Part shown: positions 1 through 6,371 of the stretch, piece by piece
How the letters are laid out: each line of letters begins with the position of its first letter
Position numbering within the stretch: the first letter of the stretch is position 1
Assembly (NCBI GenBank): GCA_021807065.1
Contig: JAKAPO010000125.1
Location: 1 to 6,982, forward strand
Length of the DNA: 6,982 bases
Source of the DNA: a bacterium
GTDB taxonomy: Bacteria > Vulcanimicrobiota > Vulcanimicrobiia > Vulcanimicrobiales > Vulcanimicrobiaceae
Direction: 5' to 3'
Position numbers and translations under genes: made by a program
Notes under the pieces: model-generated
Databases searched by the model: none
The model's input: only the letters and a program-made list of their open reading frames with translations
Told to the model about the DNA's origin: nothing

Positions 1-27
1 GCGATCCTAGTAGAGCTGCGTCGCTCC

Positions 28-609
28 CTAGACGAGAACCATCTCGCGTTCGCAGTGCATCTCTCGCATTGCTTTGCGATTGAGATCGATGACGACGCTG
101 TCGTTGCCTCCCACGATGAGCAGCGTCGGGGTGCGAACCTTTCCCAATGCCCCGCCGGCAAGGTCGGGGCGGCCACCTCGCGAGACGATCGCTCGCACTT
201 CCTCGGGAATCTCCGCGGCCGCAATGAGCGCGGCCGCCGCGCCGGTGCTCGCACCGAAATAGCCGAACGGCAAGCCTGCAAGATCTTTGTTCGCGCGCGC
301 CCAACGCGTCGCGATGACGAGTCGCCGCGTAAGCAACGGGATATCGAAGCGCAATTCGGCTGTCTGCTCGTCGCGAACGGCTTCTCCTGGTGAGAGCAGA
401 TCGACGAGCAGCGATCCCAATCGTTCGCGTGCGAGAACGCGCGCGACGAAACGATTGCGGGGGCTATGCCGGCTGCTGCCGCTCCCATGCGCAAAGACGA
501 TCAAGCCGGTAGCATCGGCCGGAACCTCGAGCGACGCCCAAATGTACTCGGACCCGCTGATGGGAATGCAGAGGTTGAACTCCTCGACGCTGCGTGCCGG
601 CGAACTCAC
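28..609 (-). CDS. Small alpha/beta hydrolase (dienelactone hydrolase type), C-terminus lost at an in-frame TAG; possible pseudogene
   Basis: A predicted soluble serine hydrolase; the substrate is unknown. Visible family signs are the oxyanion-side motif FAHGSGSSRHSPRN (about residues 39-52), the nucleophile elbow GASTGA with Ser121, the segment VSRGGRPDLAGGAL (142-155), and the acid-strand motif LLIVGGNDSVV with Asp170. The family normally continues for about 20-25 more residues through a V-P-G-A-T-H-L-F segment that supplies the catalytic His. Here the frame hits TAG after VLV (stop at 28-30). Reading on gives GATQLY, then a second TAG, so the homologous tail is still recognisable but carries two stops, and the His codon reads as Gln. 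The protein as encoded lacks the third catalytic residue. The start is GTG (607-609), overlapping the upstream phosphoribosyltransferase stop as GTGA, which suggests translational coupling. The damage lies within 30 bases of the window end, so a sequence error is possible. The family call is firm; function is doubtful. Confidence 0.82.
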   Translation of the reverse strand: MSSPARSVEEFNLCIPISGSEYIWASLEVPADATGLIVFAHGSGSSRHSPRNRFVARVLARERLGSLLVDLLSPGEAVRDEQTAELRFDIPLLTRRLVIATRWARANKDLAGLPFGYFGASTGAAAALIAAAEIPEEVRAIVSRGGRPDLAGGALGKVRTPTLLIVGGNDSVVIDLNRKAMREMHCEREMVLV

Positions 610-1274
610 GGCACGGACCGTTTCTCGGCATCTGCGAGGAGCGCGTTGACTTCGTCGTCATCAACCTGTTCGAACCGTTCGTACCACGTACCGACCGCGT
701 AGAACGGTTCCGGCATACGCAAACAAATCAGTTCGTCGGCCATGGCCGCAATGCGCTCGCACGTCTCGATCGGCCCGACCGGCACGGCGACGACGATTCG
801 CTCGACGCGCTCGGATCGCAGTGTTTCGATCGCGGCAAACATCGACGATCCCGTCGCCACGCCGTCATCGACGACGATCGCGATCTTTCCGCCGAGCGCT
901 CTTCGAGGGCGGTTATTGCGGTACAAACGCTCGCGCCGTTCCAACTCGGCTTTCTCGCGCTTCGTTACGCTCTCGATCTCGTCTTGGCTGATGTGCAGCG
1001 CATCGATGACCTCGCGATTGAGATAGCGGCCTCCGCCGCTGCCTATAGCGCCCATCGCGAGCTCCTCATGTCCCGGTACTCCCAGTTTGCGAACCTGGAA
1101 GACATCGAGTGCGAGATGCAGCGCCCGCGCGATCTCATAGCCGACCGGGACGCCCCCACGCGGAAGCGCCAAGACGATCGCGTTCGGTTCTTCTTCCAAG
1201 CGCAAGAGTCGCTCGGCCAGAAGGAGCCCAGCGAAGCGCCGGCTCTTGAAACGATACAACAACGACGCGTTCAC
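606..1274 (-). CDS. Predicted phosphoribosyltransferase (COG1926 type)
   Basis: A type I phosphoribosyltransferase of 222 aa, expected to be cytosolic and to bind PRPP; its base substrate is not known for this family. The PRPP-binding motif VVDDGVATG is at 134-142, preceded by a hydrophobic strand (IAI). An N-terminal ALPRGGVPVGYEIA block (36-49), VRKLGVPGHEELAMGAI (61-77) and the C-terminal FYAVGTWYERFEQVDDDEV (191-209) are characteristic of the COG1926 group. The length is typical. The start is GTG at 1272-1274, with an AAGG Shine-Dalgarno element on the minus strand at 1282-1285, 7 bases upstream. It is the first gene of a two-gene minus-strand operon: its TGA overlaps the GTG of the hydrolase by 4 bases. 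Hydrolase/COG1926 pairings are common in bacterial stress or dormancy loci (established association). A role in nucleotide salvage or stress adaptation is inferred. Confidence 0.92.
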   Translation of the reverse strand: MNASLLYRFKSRRFAGLLLAERLLRLEEEPNAIVLALPRGGVPVGYEIARALHLALDVFQVRKLGVPGHEELAMGAIGSGGGRYLNREVIDALHISQDEIESVTKREKAELERRERLYRNNRPRRALGGKIAIVVDDGVATGSSMFAAIETLRSERVERIVVAVPVGPIETCERIAAMADELICLRMPEPFYAVGTWYERFEQVDDDEVNALLADAEKRSVP

Positions 1275-1280
1275 CGTAGT

Positions 1281-1286
1281 ACCTTA
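1281..1286 (-). promoter_or_regulatory. Shine-Dalgarno site deciding the GTG start of the phosphoribosyltransferase
   Basis: The minus strand reads AAGGT about 7 bases before GTG 1274. This supports the rare start codon over in-frame TTG codons a few residues later. The whole divergent gap (1275-1334) is only 60 bases and must hold promoters for both directions; I see no convincing -35/-10 pair in it. Confidence 0.45.
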
Positions 1287-1334
1287 CCCGCCCCTCGTGC
1301 TCCCGGCCGAGCATAGGGGGCAGTTAGGAAGAGC

Positions 1335-1868
1335 ATGGGAACGCAATACGAACGGATTGACCCGGCAATTCACGAAAGCGCCGCAATCCCCCGCTACGGT
1401 ATCGGTATGGCAATCGAACGCGCAAACCGTTCCGAGCGGCTGCACGAGTCCTTCTGGTTGCGCTCGAGTGAGGACCCGCTCGAACGCATCCTTCAGCGCG
1501 TCGACGCCTGGGGAGGCTCTGTGATCTGCCCGTTCCGGCTGCCCGGCAGGGCGGCGGGCGCTGACGTCGCGTTCGAGCTGACCCCGCTTCCGATGATCGT
1601 CAGCCGTGAACGCTCGATCGCTTTCTCCTGGCGCCATCAGTGGGGAACGCCGTTGCCATCGCTCATGGGAACGATCACGGCAAGCCGTTTCGGCCCATTC
1701 GCCAACCTGCTCGTGAGTGCCGAGTACGCCTATGCCGACGATCCCGCAGGCCGGCTCGCATACGAAGCGATCGGCGAAGAGTGTGCACGTCTTTCGGCAC
1801 AATGCTTGATCCAGTTCTTGCGAACGGCCTTCCCGGCCACCCGCGCCCGAGCGCGACGCGTTTCATAG
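1335..1868 (+). CDS. Hypothetical protein, C-terminal half resembles a SRPBCC/START-like fold
   Basis: 177 aa with no signal peptide or membrane segment, so probably cytosolic. Not recognised as a named family. The segment from about residue 78 to 165 has alternating strands (FELTPLPMIV, SIAFSWRHQW), a loop TPLPSLMGTITASRFGP, a strand LLVSAEYAY, and then a long amphipathic helix AGRLAYEAIGEECARLSAQ with an LIQFLRTAF end. This order of strand pairs, an L-P-x-L-x-G turn and a closing C-terminal helix is what many bacterial SRPBCC-like proteins show, so a hydrophobic-ligand pocket is a reasonable but weak guess. The start at 1335 is supported by AGGAAG at 1326-1331; a second in-frame ATG at 1407 lacks such a site. 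The stop is TAG at 1866-1868, 6 bases before the glycosyltransferase ATG, so the two are almost certainly co-transcribed. Confidence 0.72.
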   Translation: MGTQYERIDPAIHESAAIPRYGIGMAIERANRSERLHESFWLRSSEDPLERILQRVDAWGGSVICPFRLPGRAAGADVAFELTPLPMIVSRERSIAFSWRHQWGTPLPSLMGTITASRFGPFANLLVSAEYAYADDPAGRLAYEAIGEECARLSAQCLIQFLRTAFPATRARARRVS

Positions 1869-1874
1869 GAAAGC

Positions 1875-3074
1875 ATGCTCTTCATCAGCTCGTTTCCGCC
1901 AAGGCAATGCGGCATCGCAACGTTTACGAACGATCTGGTACGACACTACGATGCGTTGAACGGTGGCGTCAGCGACGTGGTCGCGATCGACGATCGCTCG
2001 GGGACGCAGTATCTGTACAATCCACGCGTGATCGCGCGCATCAAGGAAGACGATCTTAGCACCTATTACGCCGCGGCGTCGCGCATCAACGCGCATCCGA
2101 GCCGCGTCGTAAACATTCAGCACGAATACGGCCTCTTCGGCGGAGAGGGCGGCGCGTGGGCGCTCGAACTCATACAGGCAATCGAGAAACCGGTCGTGCT
2201 CAGCATGCACACCGTTCTGCCGCAGCCGAGCGCACGGCATGCGGGCCTTGCGCGCGCTCTCGCCGGTCGCGCCTCGCACGTTGTCGTGCTCTCGCAGACG
2301 GCGCGCCGGCTCCTGATCGAACGCTACGGCATTGCGCCCGAAAGAGTTTCCGTCATCCATCATGGCGTTCCAGACGTCGCGTTAACGGGCACGGAAGCCG
2401 CAAAAGAGGCGCTGGCGATAGGCAACCGCCCGGTGATCTCGACGTTTGGTCTCATCAGCAGCGGAAAAGGATTGGAATACGCCATCGCCGCGATTCATGA
2501 GATTGCGCAAGCCTACCCCGACGTTCTCTACCTCATTATCGGCGCAACGCATCCGAACGTGGTGCGGGCAGAAGGCGAGCGTTATCGGACGTCGCTACAG
2601 GAACTCATCGCAGTGATGCGTCTTCGCAAGAACGTTCGGATGATCGACCGCTATCTCTCGCTGCAGGAGCTGCTGAGGTATCTGCAAGCGACCGATGTCT
2701 ATCTGACACCGTACGTCAACGCGGATCAGGTCGTCAGCGGTACGCTTGCATACGCTCTGGCGGCTGGGAAAGCGATCGTCTCGACGCCCTACGCGTACGC
2801 GCGCGAGTTGCTCGCGGACGGCCGAGGACTGCTCGCCGAGTTTCGCGATTCGCGTTCCTTAGCGTCGGCAACAGGTCGGTTCCTGGCCGATCCCGGGTTT
2901 CGCGAGTCGACGGCCGTAGCGGGGTACGCCTTCGGCAGGAGAATGATCTGGAACAACGTGGCTGGGGAGTACGCGCGGTTGCTTGCGATGTGCTCCATCT
3001 CGCCTTCGGGAGTACGGAGTTATCGCGCCGCAGAAGCCCTCGTACGTGTCCCGGCAACCGCCCACGCCTCCTGA
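1875..3074 (+). CDS. GT4-family glycosyltransferase (GT-B fold)
   Basis: 399 aa, a retaining sugar-nucleotide-dependent glycosyltransferase, probably peripheral at the inner membrane face; donor and acceptor cannot be read from sequence. N-terminal acceptor domain: start motif FISSFPPRQCGIATFTNDL (3-21), VVNIQHEYGLFGGEGGAW (78-95) and a HTVLPQPS loop (112-119). The linker has VSVIHHGVPD (158-167). C-terminal donor domain: FGLISSGKGLEYAI (191-204), where the Lys after SSG is the phosphate-binding residue typical of GT4, LIIGATHP (220-227), TDVYLTPYVNADQVVSGTLA (273-292), and AGKAIVSTPYAYARELLADG (297-316), where GT4 usually has its E-x7-E-like motif. The length is normal. ATG 1875 has AGGAAAG at 1867-1873 overlapping the previous stop. 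The 3' end overlaps the longest ftsH reading by 92 bases, so it belongs to the same operon. Confidence 0.92.
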   Translation: MLFISSFPPRQCGIATFTNDLVRHYDALNGGVSDVVAIDDRSGTQYLYNPRVIARIKEDDLSTYYAAASRINAHPSRVVNIQHEYGLFGGEGGAWALELIQAIEKPVVLSMHTVLPQPSARHAGLARALAGRASHVVVLSQTARRLLIERYGIAPERVSVIHHGVPDVALTGTEAAKEALAIGNRPVISTFGLISSGKGLEYAIAAIHEIAQAYPDVLYLIIGATHPNVVRAEGERYRTSLQELIAVMRLRKNVRMIDRYLSLQELLRYLQATDVYLTPYVNADQVVSGTLAYALAAGKAIVSTPYAYARELLADGRGLLAEFRDSRSLASATGRFLADPGFRESTAVAGYAFGRRMIWNNVAGEYARLLAMCSISPSGVRSYRAAEALVRVPATAHAS

Positions 3075-5031
3075 CCAGCAACCAGCGCCCGACCGGCAAC
3101 GTCCCCCGGAGCAGCAGCAGCGCAAAGCCCGAGGCTGGGGTCCGATTTGGTGGCTCGTCCTTCTCGCATTGGTGGCCTGGAACTTCATACTGTTCCTCGG
3201 ACCACATCAAGGTGCGTCGCAAACCATCCCATACTCCACGTTCCTCGGCCAGGTTCGCGCAAACAATGTCTCTGCCGTGCATATCTCCGGCGATCAGATC
3301 GCGGGCACGTTCGTCGAACCCTATGCAGAACCGGTATCGGAAATCGTTAAGCTTCGGGCAATTTTGCAGCAACCTGCTCCAGCGCCGAGCCCGTTGCCGA
3401 AAGGCACGACTTTTCAAACGACATTTCCCGCGACGCAAGGTGACACCGCTCTCATGCCATTGCTCGAGCGTCACCACGTCGTCGTCGACGTAACGGAACC
3501 GTCGTCGCCGTGGCTTGCGCAGACGCTTCTCACCTGGCTTCCCGCAATCGCGATGATCGGACTCTTTCTCTGGCTCATCTCGTCGCTCGGTCGCGGACAG
3601 TCGGGAATCATGAGCGGTTTCGGGCGCATTCGCGCCAAGCGGTACATCGCCGGACTGCAGACGGTCACATTCAACGACGTCGCGGGGGCCGAAGAGGCCA
3701 AGATGGATCTGCGAGAGGAAGTCGATTTCCTGCGCCATCCACAAAAATACCGTGCGATCGGCGCGCGTATCCCGCGCGGCGTGCTGCTCGTCGGTGCGCC
3801 CGGCGTGGGCAAAACGCTGCTTGCACGAGCAGTTGCAGGCGAAGCCGGCGTACCCTTTCTCAGCCTCAACGCGTCCGAATTCGTCGAGATGTTCGTCGGG
3901 GTCGGCGCAAGCCGCGTTCGCGATCTGTTCAATCAAGCCAAGGAAATCGCCCCGGCAATCGTCTTCATCGACGAGCTGGATGCCGTCGGCCGGCGCCGAG
4001 GTGCGGGCATCGGCACGGTAAACGACGAGCGCGAGCAGACGCTCAATCAATTGCTTGCCGAACTCGACGGATTCGATCCGCGATACGATATCATCATCCT
4101 CGCGGCGACGAATCGGCCGGACGTTCTCGACCCCGCTTTGCTTCGCCCGGGACGCTTCGATCGCCAAGTAACGATCGATCTTCCCGACAAAGAAGGGCGC
4201 GAAGGCATCCTGCACATTCATACTCGGGGCCTCAAACTCGCCGAGGACGTCGATTTGAAGGCAGTTGCGGCGATCACGATCGGATTATCGGGAGCCGACT
4301 TGCAGAACCTCTGTAATGAAGCCGCACTCGTCGCTGCGCGCAACAATCGCAGCTCGGTGACGCGAGCCGATTTTTCGGAGGCGCACGACAAGATTCGTAT
4401 TGGCGCAGCGCATCCGCATCTCGTCAATCCCGACGAACGCAAGATCGTCGCATACCATGAATCGGGCCACGCACTCGTCGCCTGGCTTACGCCGGGCGCC
4501 GACGCGGTACAAAAGGTTTCCATCGTTCCCCGCGGACGCGCGCTCGGCGCCACGGAGCAAATTCCCGGCGAGGAGCGACACAACCTGAGCAAGGACTACC
4601 TGACGTCGAAACTGTCCGTTCTGCTCGGTGGTCGCACGGCCGAAGAGGTCGCGCTCGGCGAAATCTCAACCGGCGCCGAAAACGATCTCGTCGAAGCCAC
4701 CGCGCTGGCTCGGCGGATGGTTACACGCTGGGGCATGGGCGAGATCGGATTGCTCGCGTTCCGCGCCGACGAGCAGCAGCCGTTTCTCGGCTATGAGATG
4801 GCGCAGGGACGCGATTACAGTGAAGCGACCGCCGCTCGCATCGACCGCGACGTCGCGCGGCTTCTCGACGAAGCGCACGAGCGCGTGCACGCGCTCTTGA
4901 CGAGCGCCCGCGACCGCCTCGAAAAGCTCGTGGAAGCGCTGTTGCGCGAAGAAACGTTGGACGCGCAAGCGTTGCGCGGCATTCTCGGTCCGCCAGCATT
5001 ACCGAAACCCGAAGTCGCCACGCCCGCGTAG
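2983..5031 (+). CDS. ftsH: ATP-dependent zinc metalloprotease FtsH (paralog-type)
   Basis: A membrane-bound AAA+ protease that extracts and degrades misfolded or short-lived membrane and cytosolic proteins as a hexamer. In order: a Pro/Gln-rich N-terminal arm (24-47), TM1 (about 54-72), a periplasmic FtsH_ext domain with YSTFLGQV (84-91), TM2 (about 180-200), Walker A GAPGVGKT (271-278; the usual form is GPPGTGKT), pore loop MFVGVG (303-308), Walker B VFIDELD (327-333), the second region of homology with arginine fingers RPGRFDR (388-394), zinc site HESGH (492-496), and the third ligand Asp568 in STGAENDL. All catalytic parts are present. The segment [20 protein letters not shown] departs from the housekeeping LGYT-type sequence, suggesting a second FtsH paralog. 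The start is uncertain: ATG 2983 lies 92 bases inside the glycosyltransferase gene without a well-placed Shine-Dalgarno site; GTG 3046 (residue 22) is an alternative that keeps TM1. The stop is TAG, followed after 11 bases by the convergent tRNA half. Confidence 0.96.
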   Translation: MRCAPSRLREYGVIAPQKPSYVSRQPPTPPDQQPAPDRQRPPEQQQRKARGWGPIWWLVLLALVAWNFILFLGPHQGASQTIPYSTFLGQVRANNVSAVHISGDQIAGTFVEPYAEPVSEIVKLRAILQQPAPAPSPLPKGTTFQTTFPATQGDTALMPLLERHHVVVDVTEPSSPWLAQTLLTWLPAIAMIGLFLWLISSLGRGQSGIMSGFGRIRAKRYIAGLQTVTFNDVAGAEEAKMDLREEVDFLRHPQKYRAIGARIPRGVLLVGAPGVGKTLLARAVAGEAGVPFLSLNASEFVEMFVGVGASRVRDLFNQAKEIAPAIVFIDELDAVGRRRGAGIGTVNDEREQTLNQLLAELDGFDPRYDIIILAATNRPDVLDPALLRPGRFDRQVTIDLPDKEGREGILHIHTRGLKLAEDVDLKAVAAITIGLSGADLQNLCNEAALVAARNNRSSVTRADFSEAHDKIRIGAAHPHLVNPDERKIVAYHESGHALVAWLTPGADAVQKVSIVPRGRALGATEQIPGEERHNLSKDYLTSKLSVLLGGRTAEEVALGEISTGAENDLVEATALARRMVTRWGMGEIGLLAFRADEQQPFLGYEMAQGRDYSEATAARIDRDVARLLDEAHERVHALLTSARDRLEKLVEALLREETLDAQALRGILGPPALPKPEVATPA

Positions 5032-5042
5032 CACAAGAGGAA

Positions 5043-5085
5043 TGGAGCCGTCGACGGGGATTGAACCCGTGGCCTTTTCCTTACC
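5043..5085 (-). pseudogene. 3' half of a split tRNA-Thr(GGT) gene
   Basis: Minus strand, 5' to 3': last part of the anticodon (GG,T) and loop TAA (5081-5085 with 5083 as base 36), anticodon-stem strand GGAAA (5076-5080), variable loop AGGCC, T arm ACGGG-TTCAATC-CCCGT (5054-5070), acceptor strand CGACGGC (5047-5053), discriminator T (5046) and encoded CCA (5043-5045). The upstream half is missing here: immediately beyond 5085 the sequence stops matching a tRNA (base 33 would be G instead of the invariant T) and becomes the P-type ATPase remnant. The missing half is found at 6672-6705. As a contiguous gene it is broken, so probably no mature tRNA is made unless the interruption is not in the real chromosome. 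Confidence 0.85.
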
Positions 5086-5086
5086 C

Positions 5087-5415
5087 TGGACCGAGAAGGA
5101 CGTCATCGGATTCGCTGCGGCTTTGGAGCGCGCAGGCGAGCATCCGTTGGCAACCGCGGTTCTCACGGCTGCACAAGAACGCGGCGATCCTACGCGCTCG
5201 CAAGCTTTCAGAGGCGACGATGCGCAACGTGCGACGGAACCTTTTCTTCGCGTTCGCGTATAACACGCTCGGCATTCCGATCGCGGCGGGGGCTCTACCC
5301 GTTCTTCGGCATTTTGCTTTCGCCGATCATTGCCGCAGCCGCGATGTCCTTCAGCTCGGTCTCCGTCATCGCAAACGCCATGCGGCTCGAAAAATGGCAA
5401 ACAAATCTGGAATGA
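5087..5415 (+). pseudogene. Remnant of a heavy-metal (copper-type) P-type ATPase
   Basis: Three pieces in three frames match consecutive or near-consecutive parts of CopA-like P1B ATPases. Piece 1 (5087-5185) encodes [20 protein letters not shown] and [13 protein letters not shown], the start of the nucleotide-binding domain with its E-x-P-L signature. Piece 2 (from about 5184, second frame, to about 5294) encodes [14 protein letters not shown] and [18 protein letters not shown], the linker and transmembrane segment after the P domain. Piece 3 (5296-5415, third frame) encodes [20 protein letters not shown] and [11 protein letters not shown], the last membrane helix, ending at TGA 5413-5415. 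About 200 or more residues with the hinge GDGxNDxP motif are missing between pieces 1 and 2, and everything upstream, including the DKTGT phosphorylation site and the metal-binding CPC helix, is absent. Piece 1 begins exactly at the tRNA break. It cannot encode a working pump. Confidence 0.82.
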
Positions 5416-5503
5416 ACTTATTCCACGCACCGGCAGCGATGAGTCCAAACGCAACCGTGGCGAGTGGGATCATCGTGCCGAGGTAAGTCGGCTTCGATTC
5501 CAC
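5366..5503 (-). CDS. Small single-span membrane protein, DUF5654-like
   Basis: A 45-aa frame on the minus strand starting at GTG 5501-5503 and ending at TGA 5366-5368. GGAGG lies 4 bases before the GTG (plus-strand 5508-5512), a strong Shine-Dalgarno match. The product has a short polar head ([10 protein letters not shown]), then a hydrophobic span [20 protein letters not shown] (residues 12-31), then PDLFAIF and a basic tail ending in RAAWRLR. The F-G-L-x-A-A-x-A-W-N pattern is what I associate with the small DUF5654 family of membrane proteins; function unknown. It overlaps the last 50 bases of the ATPase remnant convergently and lies just downstream of tRNA-Thr on the same strand. The ribosome site plus the family-like span make it likely real, although short membrane frames also arise by chance. 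Confidence 0.55.
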   Translation of the reverse strand: MESKPTYLGTMIPLATVAFGLIAAGAWNKFIPDLFAIFRAAWRLR

Positions 5504-5528
5504 GGCGCCTCCGCGATTACAGAAAAAA

Positions 5529-5603
5529 TGGAGCCGTCGATGGGGATTGAACCCATGCTCTCTGCTTTACCAAAGCAGTGCTTTACCACTAAGCTACGAC
5601 GGC
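5529..5603 (-). tRNA. tRNA-Thr (anticodon GGT), intact
   Basis: Minus strand cloverleaf: acceptor GCCGTCG/CGACGGC (5597-5603 with 5533-5539), D arm GCTT-AGTGGTA-AAGC (5580-5594), anticodon stem CTGCT/AGCAG (5574-5578 with 5562-5566), loop TTGGTAA giving anticodon GGT at 5569-5571, variable AGAGC, T arm ATGGG-TTCAATC-CCCAT (5540-5556), discriminator T and encoded CCA (5529-5531). All stems pair. It decodes ACC/ACU threonine codons. Directly downstream on its strand is a run of six T (5523-5528) that could help end transcription. It shares its anticodon with the broken tRNA at 5043/6705 but has a different anticodon stem, so it is a separate gene and could cover the decoding lost with the split copy. 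Confidence 0.95.
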
Positions 5604-5662
5604 GCCCGCGAGCCTTTCCGCGTGCGCCGATTGTCGGCCTTCCCACCCGTCGCTGCTGGCGT

Positions 5663-5693
5663 TTGGCATGGGCGCCCCTGGAACAAATAGAAT
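5663..5693 (+). promoter_or_regulatory. Possible sigma-70-like promoter of the methyltransferase
   Basis: TTGGCA (5663-5668) and TAGAAT (5688-5693) are separated by 19 bases, slightly long. If used, transcription would begin very near ATG 5704, giving a nearly leaderless mRNA. This would fit the poorly spaced AGG just before that ATG. The AT-rich stretch 5682-5699 stands out in a GC-rich background. Weak evidence. Confidence 0.25.
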
Positions 5694-5703
5694 AGATTAG
5701 GAC

Positions 5704-6339
5704 ATGAGCGGTCCGGACGGCCTACCGACCACGCACGAGCGCATGTCGGGAAAACCCTGGGATGCGTCGTACGGCGACGGGCCCGCGCCGTGGGATATCG
5801 GAGAGCCTCAGCCCGCAGTGGCGCGCTTGGTCTTGCAGCATACGTTCGTCGCACCGGTGCTCGACGCCGGTTGCGGCACGGGTGAGAACGCGCTCTGTAT
5901 CGCCTCCGAAGGCTCGTCCGTCTTGGGAGTGGACGTTGCCAAGACGGCGCTCGCGATGGCGCGTGAGAAAGCAGAACAGCGCGGAATCGAAGCGGAGTTC
6001 GCGCTCGCGGACGCGTTGCATCTCGAACGCTTGAACCGCCGCTTTCGCACGGTCCTCGATTGCGGCTTGTTCCACAGTTTCGACGCGGACGAGCGTGTAC
6101 GGTACGTTTCGAGTCTCGCGTCCGTCGTCGATCCCGGCGGCACGTTGCACCTGCTGTGTTTTAGCGACCGCGGGTCGGATCTCGGCCCGCACCCGATCGG
6201 CCTCGAAGCGTTGCGCGCGCCGTTCGACGCTACCGGCGGATGGAGCGTCGTCTCCGTCGAGCCGGAGCGCCTGCAGACGAGGTTTCACGACCAAGACGGC
6301 GCACCCGCCTGGCTCGCGAGGGTCGATCGCAAAGGGTAG
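5704..6339 (+). CDS. Class I SAM-dependent methyltransferase (TehB/thiopurine-like)
   Basis: 211 aa, cytosolic, expected to transfer a methyl group from S-adenosylmethionine to an unidentified small molecule. The family head WDASYGDGPAPWDIGEPQPA (19-38) is typical of small-molecule, thiol, chalcogen or halide-type methyltransferases. SAM motif I is VLDAGCGTGENAL (52-64), the acidic ribose-binding position is GVDVAKTALAMA (75-86), motif II region ALADALHLE (100-108), FRTVLDCGLFHSFDADE (114-130), and the post-motif VDPGGTLHLLCFSD (142-155). The length is normal and the frame looks intact. The start could be 5704 (AGG only 2-3 bases upstream, possibly leaderless) or ATG 5743 (residue 14), which would give the more usual N-terminus for the family. 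It lies wholly inside the segment that interrupts the tRNA, between tRNA-Thr (divergent) and a secreted-protein gene. Confidence 0.9.
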   Translation: MSGPDGLPTTHERMSGKPWDASYGDGPAPWDIGEPQPAVARLVLQHTFVAPVLDAGCGTGENALCIASEGSSVLGVDVAKTALAMAREKAEQRGIEAEFALADALHLERLNRRFRTVLDCGLFHSFDADERVRYVSSLASVVDPGGTLHLLCFSDRGSDLGPHPIGLEALRAPFDATGGWSVVSVEPERLQTRFHDQDGAPAWLARVDRKG

Positions 6340-6347
6340 AACACCGT

Positions 6348-6370
6348 CCTGCGGGCTGCTGTACCGCAGG
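6348..6370 (+). promoter_or_regulatory. Inverted repeat covering the ribosome site of the next gene
   Basis: CCTGCGG (6348-6354) and CCGCAGG (6364-6370) form a perfect 7-bp GC-rich stem with a 9-base loop, 8 bases after the methyltransferase stop and 1 base before ATG 6372. There is no T-tract, so it is a poor intrinsic terminator. The only Shine-Dalgarno-like bases (CAGG) sit in the 3' arm, so the hairpin could hide the ribosome site. Confidence 0.4.
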
Positions 6371-6371
6371 T

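Noticed and set aside
1..609. TAG read as a sense codon (amber recoding), given two TAGs within recognisable hydrolase homology
   Set aside because: The ftsH, SRPBCC-like and methyltransferase genes all end naturally at TAG at normal family lengths, so TAG is an ordinary stop here.
1863..2363. Minus-strand open frame opposite the glycosyltransferase start
   Set aside because: It is antisense to conserved GT4 motifs, with no ribosome site or recognisable domain.
2734..4221. Long minus-strand open frame (495 codons) opposite ftsH
   Set aside because: It lies antisense to well-conserved FtsH and GT4 coding sequence, its product is Arg-rich low-complexity, and no family is recognisable. It is a GC-rich shadow.
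5042..5263. A 73-aa protein starting at ATG 5042
   Set aside because: Its first 14 codons are antisense tRNA and the rest is the ATPase remnant followed by an out-of-frame tail; not a gene.
5041..5557. Direct repeat of about 30 bases at 5041-5071 and 5527-5557
   Set aside because: Both copies are simply the 3' ends (T arm, acceptor, CCA) of two tRNA-Thr genes, so this is homology between tRNAs and not a separate repeat element.
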